Below, piece after piece: positions 24,612-35,430 of a DNA stretch of 64,000 bases. Origin of the DNA: Artocarpus heterophyllus. Taxonomy: Eukaryota; Streptophyta; Magnoliopsida; Rosales; Moraceae. The position numbers were made by a program, and so were the translations under genes. Positions within the stretch are counted from its first letter, which is position 1, and the number at the start of each line of letters is the position of its first letter. The notes below the pieces were generated by a model. It did not search any database, had not been told where the DNA came from, and saw only the letters and a list, made by a program, of their open reading frames with translations. The stretch lies in NCBI GenBank assembly GCA_025403435.1, contig CM046330.1, forward strand, positions 22,218,239 to 22,282,238, read 5' to 3'.

Positions 24612-26941
24612 TGTGACACTTGCCTTTTTAATAGGTATAATTTTGAAAAATGTAATATATAAAATGTGGCAATTTAAAATTTTGTTGTATTTAAAATTAT
24701 CAAGTTCTCTTCACTATACCACTTATTTACGAAAATGCCATGATGGCATTTTGTGTTAAAAGTCTCCGAAGGGGACAAGGCAATCAACTACTCCCACCTG
24801 CCTTGTCTCCTCCATGATTGATTTTCTTTTTACCAATGTCATCTCTCCCACTTTCCCACATCTCTCACTCTCTCTTCTTCTCATTTTGCTGAAACAAAAC
24901 ACTCAACAAACTCTCCCAAGGCAGCCATAAAATCCCATCCACATCCCAAGCTAAGAAACTAGTTTTGGAGTCATTTCAAGCCCCCACCTTACCATAATTC
25001 GAGGTTAGAAGCTTGTGAATGAATTTAATATTTCATTTGCAAACTTTATATCCAAAATTTTGTTCAAATTTGTGATCTTGAACCTAAGTTTCCATGAGAA
25101 ATCAGATATATATATGTTTTGTTGCTATTTTGGTGCATGTGTACAAAATCTAAGTTGACATGCTTTAAACAAAGTTTATATTCTTAATCTAATTCCATGT
25201 GAATGTTGGAAACATTTCTCGATGGTTTATCATGGATTAGTTTGATGTATGAAAGAGAATTCTAAGGTCGTAAATGAAAAAGTTTGATATAAGCATGTTT
25301 TGGTTTTAAAAGAACTTTGAATTGGTGACTTTGATTGTGATTTGGGTATGGAAATTTAAAGAAGCTTGTTTATCCACATCTTGGCATGTTTTCAAAGTGT
25401 TTTAGATGAGTTTTATACATTAAAAACTAATTTGGAGCAGGAGAATTTTTTTAGAACTAAATCTGTCCACTAAGGGACGAACTGGTTTTTACCCAGTTTT
25501 GGTGAGTCACGGTCGACCGTGTATAGTATAGTGTGGTCAACCTAGTAGGTTCAATAGGCCAATGGTTGAACAGTACTAGCAGGCCAAACTTTGAGACCAA
25601 TAGGCCGACGGAGGGTCCAAAAATCATAGTTTTGTTCGATAGGCTGGAAATAGTTGATCGGTAAGCCAACCCGACAGTTTAAACTCGACTATTTTCAATA
25701 TTTTAAGGCGAGGAAACGTTCCAAAACTTGTGTATTTGATATTTAAACTTTGGGAAACATGAATGTGGTTATTGTGTATGTCTAGGATAACGACGTACTT
25801 GGAACTTACATGATAAACTTAATTATGTAAGCTAAAAACTATCAGTGGATATTTTGCAAAGAGGTAGGAACTCTATTACTCCTCTTTTGTGAGGTTTTGA
25901 TGGATTAAAATTTGATTGTTTTACATTGAAAGATACGTAGATGATACTTTGAATGTATATGAATATTACTCATAACAGAAAGATGTGGAACTCGTCTTGT
26001 ATTGTATAGCAAAGAATATATTGATTTGACATATGTTGTTGCAAATTGAGAAGCATGGTTGGGAAAGCTAACTCTATATATAATGATGGATTATAGAGGA
26101 ATGGTAAGACATGAAAAGGGTGGCGGTTACGTCTTTGGGCACGAATACCCTGAAAGGTAAAATAGGGGGAGGCGATGGTGCTTTCTCGGGGTCAAAAGTC
26201 CCAAAACGCACAGTACAGAAATCGACTTGATGAGGATCTGGGGTTTGATGTCCCCTCTCCTGACATTCTTGGAATGATTAAAGAGTAGAAAAGTGAGCCC
26301 GTTTGGGTTTCAATGAGTTGAGTGATAACATACTCTATTGAGAAGTGGATACCTAAGAACATTAATAAACTATAATGCTTGTATGTATGTATATGTATGA
26401 AACTCGATAATGGTTAATGTAACGTATCCACAGAATATAATCATAATGAATCTCATAAGCTAAATAATGATTGAAAACTAACTAACCAGGCAGGTGTTAA
26501 TGTGATAATGAATAATAAAACCTAAAGGTGAGTAATGGTTTTCCATACTGGGCATGTCGATGCTCATCCCTATTATATTTACATCGATCAGGTGGAATTC
26601 AGTGTAATTTATCTGACGAAGAATAGGCGACAATACTGTTGGAATCGTGTTGGAAGAAAACTTAATTTTGTTGTAACTCGTCCAAATCATGTAAGCTTCA
26701 TAAAACTATTGTAGTGGCTTTGTTGAGTTATATATGTGATTGTGAATTGCATATCAATGATGATGAGTGTATTTAAATATTTGGTGCTATACTAAAACTG
26801 TAGTTTGTTATTTAAAGCTTATTCTTATTTTCTATTTATTTCAAAGACCCATGGGCAATGTTTTATTGTTTTGAAATGATATTGTATTTAAATATATTCT
26901 TATTCATTCAATACTGCTAACCCCCACATAGAGATGTTACA
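24612..26941 (+). repeat. Gypsy 2 3' LTR
   Basis: 2330 bp, TGTGACACTTG...GATGTTACA. It holds a CT-rich stretch near 24840-24890 and a degenerate palindrome cluster (25500-25675). Confidence 0.92.
25500..25675 (+). repeat. Degenerate GC-rich palindrome cluster in gypsy 2 LTR
   Basis: Copies are worn: AGCAGGCCAAACTTT near 25580, AATAGGCCGACGG near 25597, and GATCGGTAAGCCAA near 25655. The spacing and the flanking words (GGCCAAACTT, GGCCGACGG) are as in the Tekay clusters, but the element is a different family. Confidence 0.55.
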
Positions 26942-27119
26942 GCCTCTCTAATGATTGAGTTGTATTTGACTTTTATGATGAGAGAAGCAAGATATATGTA
27001 ACATGGCAACCATATGGGATTTCACTGTGAACTGACTAATGTATGTTTATAAGGGAAAAAGAAGGGAAAGAAATCTATTGGATTTCATGTTTATTAAAGT
27101 TCAGGGTTATCTTTTCTCC
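26942..27119 (-). other. 3' flank of beta-amylase pseudogene
   Basis: Unique AT-rich sequence between the gypsy 2 LTR end and the beta-amylase stop, likely the 3' untranslated region and downstream DNA. No repeat was recognised. Confidence 0.5.
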
Positions 27120-27190
27120 TTATAGTGCATCATTCTTTCCCTTGGTAGTTTGCTTCCTCGGCTTAACTTGAAGATCTCAAACTGCTTCCC
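27120..27190 (-). pseudogene. Beta-amylase exon 9 (C-terminal)
   Basis: Acceptor TTGCAG| at 27191. Reads GEAV then TGA (27177-27179), then DLQVKPRKQTTKGKND and a natural-looking stop at 27120. The tail matches the GEAVPDL end of plant beta-amylases. Confidence 0.8.
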
Positions 27191-27419
27191 CTGCAAGCGA
27201 AAGTGAGACTAGTGACAAACTAGTAGTACACTCTCTTAAGTCCTGACTATATCCATCAATGACCTCATATGAACTTGCCAACTGGATCTACAAAGTCTAC
27301 TTTAACTTTTTTCAATAATTTGATATACCATTGACATCGTAGGTTCTATAGGGGAATACTTGGCAAATCTAGCCACAAATGTAGTATATTGTTAAAAGGG
27401 CAGACCAAGGATGACTTAC

Positions 27420-27639
27420 CATGCATTCTCTTTACAAATCATTCAAACTCTGCAAAGTTAGGGGTCTCCATTAGAACTGGACTTAGCCTGAGGTACGTAA
27501 AGGCAGAAAAGTGCCTTCCATTTGGATCATTCAAAGGCTTGGCATTTTCCAATATCTTGCTATAGCCTTCTCTATCATGGCAAGGAACAACATTCTCACT
27601 CGCAACTAGAATGCAAACATCCCATGGAACGTTCAGGAC
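27420..27639 (-). pseudogene. Beta-amylase exon 8, stop and weak acceptor
   Basis: Reads WDVCILVASENVVPC, GYSKILENAKPLNDPNG, FTYLRLSPVLME and FVKRMH. TGA at 27439-27441 replaces an Arg of the family. The expected bases before GTCCTG (an AG followed by GCAG) are changed, so the acceptor may be lost and the upper end is uncertain by a few bases. Confidence 0.85.
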
Positions 27640-27811
27640 CTGTATTTAAGACATTGTCAAAAGACCTAAAAGTCTTTGTTCAGCATCAACAAATGCAATG
27701 GCTGTAATGGACACGAAGTATAATCATAATCTGCCTACCACTTGATTTTCAATGTATTCCAGATTACTAACAACAGCTGCATTGATCAGGAATGCAAAAA
27801 TATCCTAGGAA

Positions 27812-27816
27812 TATAG
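27812..27816. other. Target-site duplication TATAG (left copy)
   Basis: TATAG before TGTAACACCC; its partner is at 30854-30858. Confidence 0.93.
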
Positions 27817-28063
27817 TGTAACACCCACCTATTTTTATGTAACGGATCACGTTAAGTTAGTAACGATGTTAAGGATATTTTATTAATAATTTATGTTAAA
27901 TGTTATGATATATGATTTTAATGTTACTAACTTTTATGTCAAGTTTTATGACAGGTGACGACTACATGGAATCGTTGTGCTCAAGTGTTCATGTAAATTT
28001 TTAATGAATGTTAATTTATGATGCAGTGATGATTTGAATGTTTTAATGTATGGCATTTAAAGA

Positions 28064-28180
28064 CAGTTTGGCAAGCTGGACTTTTAAGTTCGACAGGCCA
28101 AAAAGTCTACCCAAGATCGGCAGGCCGAACTTGGTGGAACCGGCAGGCCAAAGTGGAAAATTGGCAGGCCGAATACAGCT
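28064..28180 (+). repeat. GC-rich palindrome cluster, U3 side of solo LTR
   Basis: About five copies, AG-centred, for example ATCGGCAGGCCGAAC near 28115, about 250-365 bp from the LTR start. Confidence 0.85.
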
Positions 28181-29631
28181 GACGAGCAGTCAGTAGAAAT
28201 CTCTCCAAATTTATGGCTGAGATGATTACGTTAAATGGGTGATTTATTGTGATTAATTGGCATAATAATGGAATAATTTCCTCAGTTAAGAGAAATAAAT
28301 ATTTGACTTTGCATTGATTGGCATGATTTTAAATGGTTTCCCATTTTAAGAAAGCAAAACATGGTAAGTGATGAATGATTGTTTGAATTTCCCTCTCTCT
28401 TTCTCTCCCCTTCCTCCACGCCAATTAGCCATCAATTAGTCAGAAAATTCTAACTTAATGGAGGGTATTGAAGTTTCATTGGTTATGCTCATTACGTTAA
28501 AAAATATTTAACGTTTTCTTTTTTTCATTTTTCTCTCATTCTCTCACATTTCCTCTCAGTTTCTGAGACGTTTTCTTATTCCTCTCTTCCTCTTCTCTTC
28601 TTCATGAAATTCTCTGCAAGAAAATTGAAAGAAAAAATTATATTTTCATTGGTTGAATTCAAGGATTTTGAGAAGAAAATCTTTTAAGGTAAGGAGTCGT
28701 TTCTTTGTGTTTTTGAAAAGAATTTTCCTCCTCAATTCGTTTGCAATATCTTTCCTAGGTATTGTATTTTGTCCTGAATTTTTAATATGTTATGCATGTA
28801 TGTATTATGTGATGTTTCTCTAAGTTTCAAGTCATTTCGTTGTTTCTATGATAAAATATGAATTTTCTATCTTCTACCCTTTACAGTAAAATTTTACTGT
28901 TTGACTTTGATGTATGAAAATGTAATTTTTATTCAAAGGGGTAAATGAATGTTGTTTTTTATGAAAGTTGACAAGAATGTACATGTATATGTTATATGAT
29001 AAGGACTGCAAAGTTTGGTAATGTTATGGTGAATGTATTTTATGTTATGTAAATTTTTATGAGATTAGGTCAAGAAAACTATTTTTAACAATGTTATTTT
29101 TGGATTTTCGTTTTATGAAATGTTTTATATGTTTAAGTGATTTATTGATGATGAAATAATTTTATGCTATTGAAATCCATGATAATAAGGTGTTTGTATG
29201 AATTTTAAAATTAAAATATATGTATTTTAATTATTAGAAAATGTTTTCAAAAGATTATCCATCTACATTATTATTAATGTTGGCTGATTTCATGTTTAAA
29301 ATGTATGGTTTGTTTTTACATGCTTAAGGTAATTTTTATGATTTAAGAAAAATCATGATACCATGTTTATGTGATGATAATTTTATGATTTGACAATTAT
29401 GGTTATGAATAATGTGATGTGATAAGAATGAATATTATATGAACGGATGATTTATGGTATGATAATAAGATGAATGTATATGTGATGGTATATGAATGGA
29501 TGTTTTATGATAAGTATTAATTTTATTGTGTTTTTAAATGGATAAATGGCATGAACACTCAAAGGAATGAGCACTTCAAGACCGCGGTGTCGTCACCAAA
29601 TCATATTAAGGTTAAGTAAGCTAGCTTTAAG

Positions 29632-30134
29632 GTAAGTACATTCTCACCTGCAACATGACACGTTTTATAAGGTTTAATGTTATGTTCACAATGATGCTCA
29701 TGATGATTTTATGGTAATTTTCCTTAAAGGATTTCTTATGAAAGATTTTTATGATTTAAAGTTATGCATGTATGATGATGACATGTTTCAAAGCATGAAA
29801 ATTATGTATATATATGTATCACCTAAAAAGTGTTGCACACCAATGTTATGAAATGATATGTTATAATGTCATGTTTGGTTTGTGATTAGCTACCCTTCTC
29901 CTCTCATGACGGCACGCCTACAATGATGTTTATGGTGTAACACTTGGGCTCTTAAGATAAAATGGAATAAGTTTTAATATGGTCAATGTAATAAAAGATA
30001 TGTTTCTATGAAATTGTGCTTAAGGCACTTCTATGATATGATGATGATGATGATGTATATGAAATGTTTTAAATTGTGAGAATTATATGTACTTACTAAG
30101 CTTTAGCTTAATCAAGTTTTATGTCATATTGCAG
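29632..30134 (+). other. Intron-like unit in solo LTR
   Basis: Donor AAG|GTAAGTACA at 29632, branch-like CTTACTAAGC near 30093, acceptor ATTGCAG| ending at 30134. The interval of 503 nt is close to the 499-510 nt in the other three LTR copies. A further donor-like AAG|GTAAGG is at 28689. Confidence 0.4.
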
Positions 30135-30401
30135 ATAAGGGTAAGAAAATCATGGAATAGGCGGAGGACATGGGAAGGCGTGTGAGCATTAAGCACTATG
30201 AATTGTAATCGAAAGAACGCCAAGAAGAATGTTTTTATGTTTTAAATCAAGTTTCTTATTATGAACATATTTTTATGTTAATTTTTAAGAATAGTTGAAC
30301 TATGTTTTTATATTTTATTTCATAATTTTAAGAATTTTGACCTTCCATATTTTTTTATGAAAAGTTGGTTTTGTTTTAAAATTAAGTTTTCCCAAGGGTT
30401 T

Positions 30402-30563
30402 TTGGCTTGGTCGGCCTGCCGAACATCTTTGGTCGGCCTGCCGATGTCTGAAGGTTTGGCCTGCCGATCAAGTTTTCGGCCTGCTGAACATTGATAAGTT
30501 TTTAAGTCAGGTTTGCAAAGCCTCTGCCGGCCTGCCGGTTGAGGAAGTCCGGCCTGCCGAAAT
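30402..30563 (+). repeat. GC-rich palindrome cluster, U5 side of solo LTR
   Basis: Seven copies, CT-centred, for example GTCGGCCTGCCGAAC near 30411 and GTCGGCCTGCCGATG near 30433: opposite orientation to the cluster at 28064. Confidence 0.85.
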
Positions 30564-30853
30564 GTGGGAGTAAGTAATTTTTTTTAAATGATGTGAGGAT
30601 TAATGAGTTATGACGTAATGTTTTTATAAGTTATGATTAATTTAAAGTATAATTGAATTATGGATGGTATGGAATAAGTTAAGCAATGTTATTTAAAAAA
30701 AATGCATGAATGGATCCTGGTTATGTATATTTAATTATATTTACAATTTAAAGTATCGTATAAGTTTTGTAATTATGTTTATGTTTAAAGTTTAAACAAG
30801 TATGAATGTATGAATATAACGACATCTGTGGCATCCGTAATGGGGGCGTTACA

Positions 30854-30858
30854 TATAG
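30854..30858. other. Target-site duplication TATAG (right copy)
   Basis: TATAG after GTTACA; pairs with 27812-27816. Confidence 0.93.
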
Positions 30859-31177
30859 ATTTGGGATACTTGACAGTATTCCAACACCAAGCACTTCATG
30901 ATGAACAAGCCTTAACTAATAGACTTTTCAACGAATTATGCAAACAATGAAATATGGTGTGGCTTAGGCGGCCTAGGTAAAAGAACTTGGGACATCCAAC
31001 TTGAAGTTTTCTTCAAAACCATAATGCACTTCGTGCTCAATTTCTAGCATCAACATTTTAGAAAATCCAACTAAACAGACATCCCATTTTTATGTAGAAG
31101 ACTTTTTCATCGGGTGCAAAACTCGTAAACCTAGTATAAATACATAAATAATACACATTTGAGAAATGCATACCTAC

Positions 31178-31392
31178 CAAACTAGTCCCTCTAGGTCTAC
31201 CAATGCCTCTGGAAAGTCCTTATGCTGGTCCAATGTGTGGAGTTCAATACATGTGAAGTTTAGAGCAGTCTCATGCTTCGTTAACGTTACTGCAAATGGT
31301 GCATAACCTTCATGGTTTGTAGGGTTGTAAAACCCAGCAGTCAGCTCATCAGCATGACTGGATGTCTTGTACCACCAATGTATACCTGATAG
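31178..31392 (-). pseudogene. Beta-amylase exon 7
   Basis: Begins LSGIHWWYKTSSHADELTAG, contains LNFTCIELHTLDQ with the second catalytic Glu, and ends in a split Trp codon before |GTAGGT. No stop. Confidence 0.93.
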
Positions 31393-31489
31393 CTTTTCAT
31401 TAATGAACGATAGATTAAATAAGAAACAGAGAATACCATTATGTAAAACATTGGAACTTCTCTATTTCTATGGAACATTACAAAATGAC

Positions 31490-31750
31490 CTTTGCAGCAA
31501 TGCAAGTTCCTTCAAAAGCTAAGTTGGCTAGAGCTAGCACACGATCACCATGATCAGTCAACGTCTGAAAGTACCAATTAAGGAAGAATTTGTCATAGTA
31601 GCTATCATATTCACCTCCATCATGAAAGAATCTAGTCTCGTGTGGTGTAGAATTATAAGAACCTGCATTATCTGGTCCTCTAGCCCAAATTAAGTGTCCC
31701 CTCACTTCCACTGCTTTCATCAGACTTTTTGTCAAGTACTTGTCATAGCA
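31490..31750 (-). pseudogene. Beta-amylase exon 6
   Basis: 87 intact codons from [19 protein letters not shown] through [17 protein letters not shown] to [14 protein letters not shown]. Acceptor TTTAG|, donor |GTCATT (a poor fit to the consensus). Confidence 0.93.
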
Positions 31751-31837
31751 CTAAATTCAAATAGATTGATTAAACAACAAAAAAATGACCGATTTTACCA
31801 AAATCAATAGAAAGAAGGATGGGGGAATAATAAGTAC

Positions 31838-32002
31838 CTGAAATTCACCAATGCTAGGATATTTCCAACCATTTTTTGCAAGATAAGAAGGATAACGTAA
31901 CTCCCCACATGGACCTAGTCCAACTTCAATCTCAGAGATAATACCATCCTCAAAAAATTCATCAAATTCTACATGGAAGCTTCTCATGTAGTCAAAATAG
32001 AC
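31838..32002 (-). pseudogene. Beta-amylase exon 5
   Basis: 55 intact codons: [17 protein letters not shown], then [19 protein letters not shown], then [11 protein letters not shown]. It contains the first catalytic Glu. Acceptor TGCAG| at 32003; donor |GTACTT. Confidence 0.93.
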
Positions 32003-32018
32003 CTGCACTACTTGTATC

Positions 32019-32023
32019 ACAAG
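32019..32023. other. Target-site duplication ACAAG (left copy)
   Basis: ACAAG before the short copia LTR; the right copy ACTAG (40751-40755) differs at one base. Confidence 0.7.
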
Positions 32024-32250
32024 TAACAAAGGAAAAATAATAGCAATAAGAATCAATGTTCTTCCTATCATTTTCAGTACCAAAAGGCAGCATCTTGTAG
32101 GCTCAAATACACCAAAAGGTAGATAAGAAAGTCAGAGACATACAGTTGTATTCATAAAGTAATGGGGCAAACTGTACCTAAATCAGCCTAAAGTCGGTAC
32201 AAAATATTGACTAATCCCACAAATTACGCCCACTAACATATTCTTTGACA
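32024..32250 (-). repeat. 3' LTR of short-LTR copia
   Basis: 227 bp; matches 40525-40750. On the minus strand it begins TGTCAAAGAATATGTTAG. Confidence 0.9.
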
Positions 32251-32264
32251 CTCCCCCTCAAGCT
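32251..32264 (-). other. Polypurine tract of short-LTR copia
   Basis: On the minus strand CTTGAGGGGGAG directly precedes the LTR start TGTCAAAG. It overlaps the polyprotein stop at 32258. Confidence 0.8.
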
Positions 32265-33388
32265 GGGAATAGATGTTTTTCATTCCCAGCTTGCTAACAA
32301 TTCTCTAAAACTTATGGCTAGCTAGGCCTTTTGTGAGCACATCTGCTAATTGTCCTTCGGTAGCGACAAATGGAGTATAGATTATCCACTATCGAGCTTC
32401 TCCTTTATGAAATGTCGATCAACCTCAATGTGCTTGGTACGATCATGTTGTACTGGGTTGTGTGCGATGTTGATGGCTGATTTATTGTCATAATATAACT
32501 TCATTGGCTTCTCCACTAAAATCCTAAGATCCTTTAGGATTATTCCGAGCCACAATAACTCATAAATTCCTAAAGCCATGGCACAAAACTCAGCCACTAC
32601 ACTTGATCTTGCAACAACCGGTTGTTTTTTACTTCTCCAAGTAACTAAATTCCCCCCAAAGAAGGTACAATATCCTAATGTTGACCTCCTATCTAAGACT
32701 GATCCAGCGTAGTCTGAGTCAAAGCTCACACATGATCCTTTCTTGAAGAGTAGGCCTTGTCTTGGACTCACTTTGAGATATTGTAGAATTCTATACACTG
32801 CTTAGAGATGGATCCCTTTTGTATTATGCATAATTGGCTTGCAACCCTGACTGCATAGGCTATGTCCAGTCTAGTGTGAAAAAGGTAGATCAACTTCCCA
32901 ACAAGTCTTTGATACATCCCTCTATCTACAAGCTCATCATCAACGGCTTCTCCAACTCTATGGTTTTGTTCAATGGGTGTTTCGGCAGGTCTACACCCCA
33001 CTTTTCCTGTTTCTTTTAACAAGTCAATCACATACTTCTGTTGTGAAACGAATATTCCCTCCTTTGAGTGGGCAACTTCAACTCCCAAGAAATATTTTAG
33101 TCTACCAAGGTTCTTCATTTTGAACTCCGTGGACAACTTCCCTTTAAGTGCTCTTCTTTCTTCTTGATCATTGCCAGTGACAATAATGTCGTCTACATAC
33201 ACTATTAGAGCTATGACTCCCCCTGAAGCCGATAACTTTATGAATATAGTATGGTCGTCTTGGCTTTGCTTGTAGCCCATTGCTAACATTGCTCTTGCAA
33301 ATCTACCAAACCACACTCTTGGTGACTGCTTCAATCCATATAATGTTTTCTTTAATTTGCACACCATATTCTCCTTAATGGCACTAAT
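32258..33388 (-). pseudogene. Short-LTR copia: second half of RT and RNase H
   Basis: From the junction at 33388 the frame reads ENMVCKLKKTLYGLKQSPR, then VYVDDIIVTGND (RT catalytic motif, near 33190), LDIAYAVRVAS, then in RNase H SFDSDYAGSVLDRRSTLGY and NKSAINIAHNPVQHDRTKH, ending KNIYSQL with TGA at 32258. Between the frames at 32768 and 32798 the reading shifts, and a stop at 32382 breaks the tail. Confidence 0.93.
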
Positions 33389-35414
33389 TGTTGGAAACAA
33401 AGTGCACAGTGGAATTTTAAAAATTTTTTTTCATCAGAGTAATTTCCAAAACACAAGTTTGACATGTTATATGTATAAATTAGACAGATCTTACTAACCT
33501 TTGTGTGAAGATCCTCTGCAACCTATGTAGAGAAGTAACGTTCTAGAAGAGCCTCAACCAACTGGTCTTCTTTGCTATTCTCTATCCACAACCGGAGTGA
33601 GTGTGGGCTCACACGTTTAGCTCTTCCACCGGTGACTCTCCTTCCAACCAATAAAGAGAACCCAAAGCTAGTGTTCGTGATTTGTGAACAAAAGCTCTCA
33701 AGGAGTTTTCAGATGCTCACTAGAAGAGTATCACTCTTAATCTCTCAAATTGATCTGAGTAAATCATGAGACTCACTCCCTTTATATAGCTATTGGTCCT
33801 GGGGTCAGTCCGTATCAGATTAGGTCTCAAAAACTCAAAACAGAATCAAGTTTGGATCAATATCTGATAAGATCCACATGAAAATGCGTAATCTTATCTC
33901 CCGCTAATCGGTAGGCCGAACAGGCCAGTTCGGCAAGCCGACCACGTCATTCGGCAGGCTGAACTCCCGAGAAAAAATCTCCGCGAATCTTTTATTTTCC
34001 ACCCAAGATTCTAAAGGATAAAGTCTCAGTTTTGATTCAAATAACCCAATAGAGAAGATATCTGATCAAAACAAACTTTATCAAGATAATCTCTAAGAAA
34101 ATAAGAAAATAAATAATTCACAATAATTCTACAAGTTTATCTTGATCTAATTTATCCAAAATTAAATCAACCGATAAACAGACAAGAATTATCTGATCGT
34201 AATAATTCAACAAGTTTATCTTGAACTAATTTCTTACAAAATTAATTCAACTGATAAACAGACTTGAATTATTTGATTCTTACAAATTTTAAACCAATCT
34301 GATAAATCCGACATAAGTCACCAATTATTGAAAAAGCACGCCTTGTTGTTACAGGACTTTGTGAGCTAGCAAAGGGGACCAAAATGGACCTATAAAGTTC
34401 AAGCTCATGATAATCATGAAACTCAATATCCCAAATATACATTTCACAATTATCAACTCCAACGCTACTCCACTAAAAGCTTGGAGCTGCACTCTCGAAC
34501 TTTATAGAATTACGAAGCTCGTGTAGCTAAGTCTCCATGACATATCATAGTGTATCGTATCCCCATATGATAATCCATAATCGGCTTAAGGACAAGTTCT
34601 GTCTTACCTTACCGATTATTTTTATCTTACGTTCCATTGTCTCACCATTAGAAAACTTACCATCCAAAGATAGTATACCATTCGGTTACACCTATGTATC
34701 CAAATGGTTGAGCGCTCTAGTTTTCCAGTTACAGGACAACGCATATAAGAGGATATCATTACTCCTAAAGATGAGCTATGGATTCCATATCTATGAATAA
34801 TAAGTCTACGCTATCAAGAGTCATGCCTCCAATGTACCGGCATGCATACCACTATAGAGATGTAGGAGTCACCCATTGGTACATCAAAAGACACAAGTCG
34901 AGACAACAGGCCCACTATTCATCTCAGGATTAAGATACAATACAAATGACTGTCTAAAGTGAATCGATCTGTCAAGACAGAATTATTAATCCAAATCAAT
35001 TCACTTTATGTCCCGATCCAACACATCGTCGCCTATGACAACGTGCCAATGCTTCTATTCACGGAGTCCAACTCCGATGGCCAAGACAAACCATCTCCCA
35101 AAAAGGGATATAGACAACATAACAATCTTTACATGAATAAAACGCCCAACTTTATTCCCTCGATTGCGGATCATATGTTTTAGACCATCACCTTAAGAAT
35201 CGTGTCTACCGCATAATCATCCCATCATATGCCCAATTCTTAAGGTTTAGACTGACAGTCTCAGACTACTATTTGCTTATCATACATTCAATAAATATGA
35301 ACGTAAAGAGGACAAGATTTTGTATATATATATAAATGAATAAATTCTTTATTGATAAAAATGTCTCCAAAAAACGTATTACATTTTTACTCCTTAGGGC
35401 ATACATGTCTAACA
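33389..35414 (-). repeat. Copia family A 3' LTR (copy B)
   Basis: 2026 bp; the reverse complement matches 16914-18931 end to end. TATA-like TTTATATA at 33781-33788 on the plus strand. Confidence 0.95.
33907..33962 (-). repeat. GC-rich palindrome cluster in copy B LTR
   Basis: Four copies, for example TCGGTAGGCCGAAC near 33908 and TTCGGCAAGCCGAC near 33929; same place in the LTR as 18344-18408. Confidence 0.8.
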
Positions 35415-35430
35415 ATCTCCCACTTGCACT
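35415..35430 (-). other. Polypurine tract, copy B
   Basis: Minus strand AGTGCAAGTGGGAGAT directly before the LTR. Confidence 0.85.

Larger units (their letters stand above)
18932..26941 (+). mobile_element. Old Ty3/gypsy chromovirus-like element (gypsy 2)
   Basis: The oldest element of the left nest. Parts: end of the 5' LTR (18932-19753), primer site (19759-19770), heavily mutated gag-pol (20150-24554), polypurine tract (24597-24611) and full 3' LTR (24612-26941). The first part of its 5' LTR lies left of the copia A element and outside the window. The right target duplication would be GCCTC (26942-26946) but has no visible partner. A chromodomain-like tail ends the polyprotein. Confidence 0.9.
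27817..30853 (+). repeat. Tekay-family solo LTR in beta-amylase intron
   Basis: 3037 bp, TGTAACACCC...GGCGTTACA, alignable end to end with the reverse complement of 2787-5811. There are no internal element sequences and TATAG flanks both sides, so two LTRs recombined after insertion. It lies in the intron between beta-amylase exons 7 and 8. Confidence 0.95.

Noticed and set aside
24840..24890. CT-rich stretches in LTRs as microsatellites of note
   Set aside because: They look like ordinary plant 5' leader composition and occur at similar places in several LTRs.
28689..29631. A first LTR intron from donor 28689 to an exon ending at 29631
   Set aside because: No conserved acceptor was found before 29540 across the copies, so only the second intron-like unit is reported.
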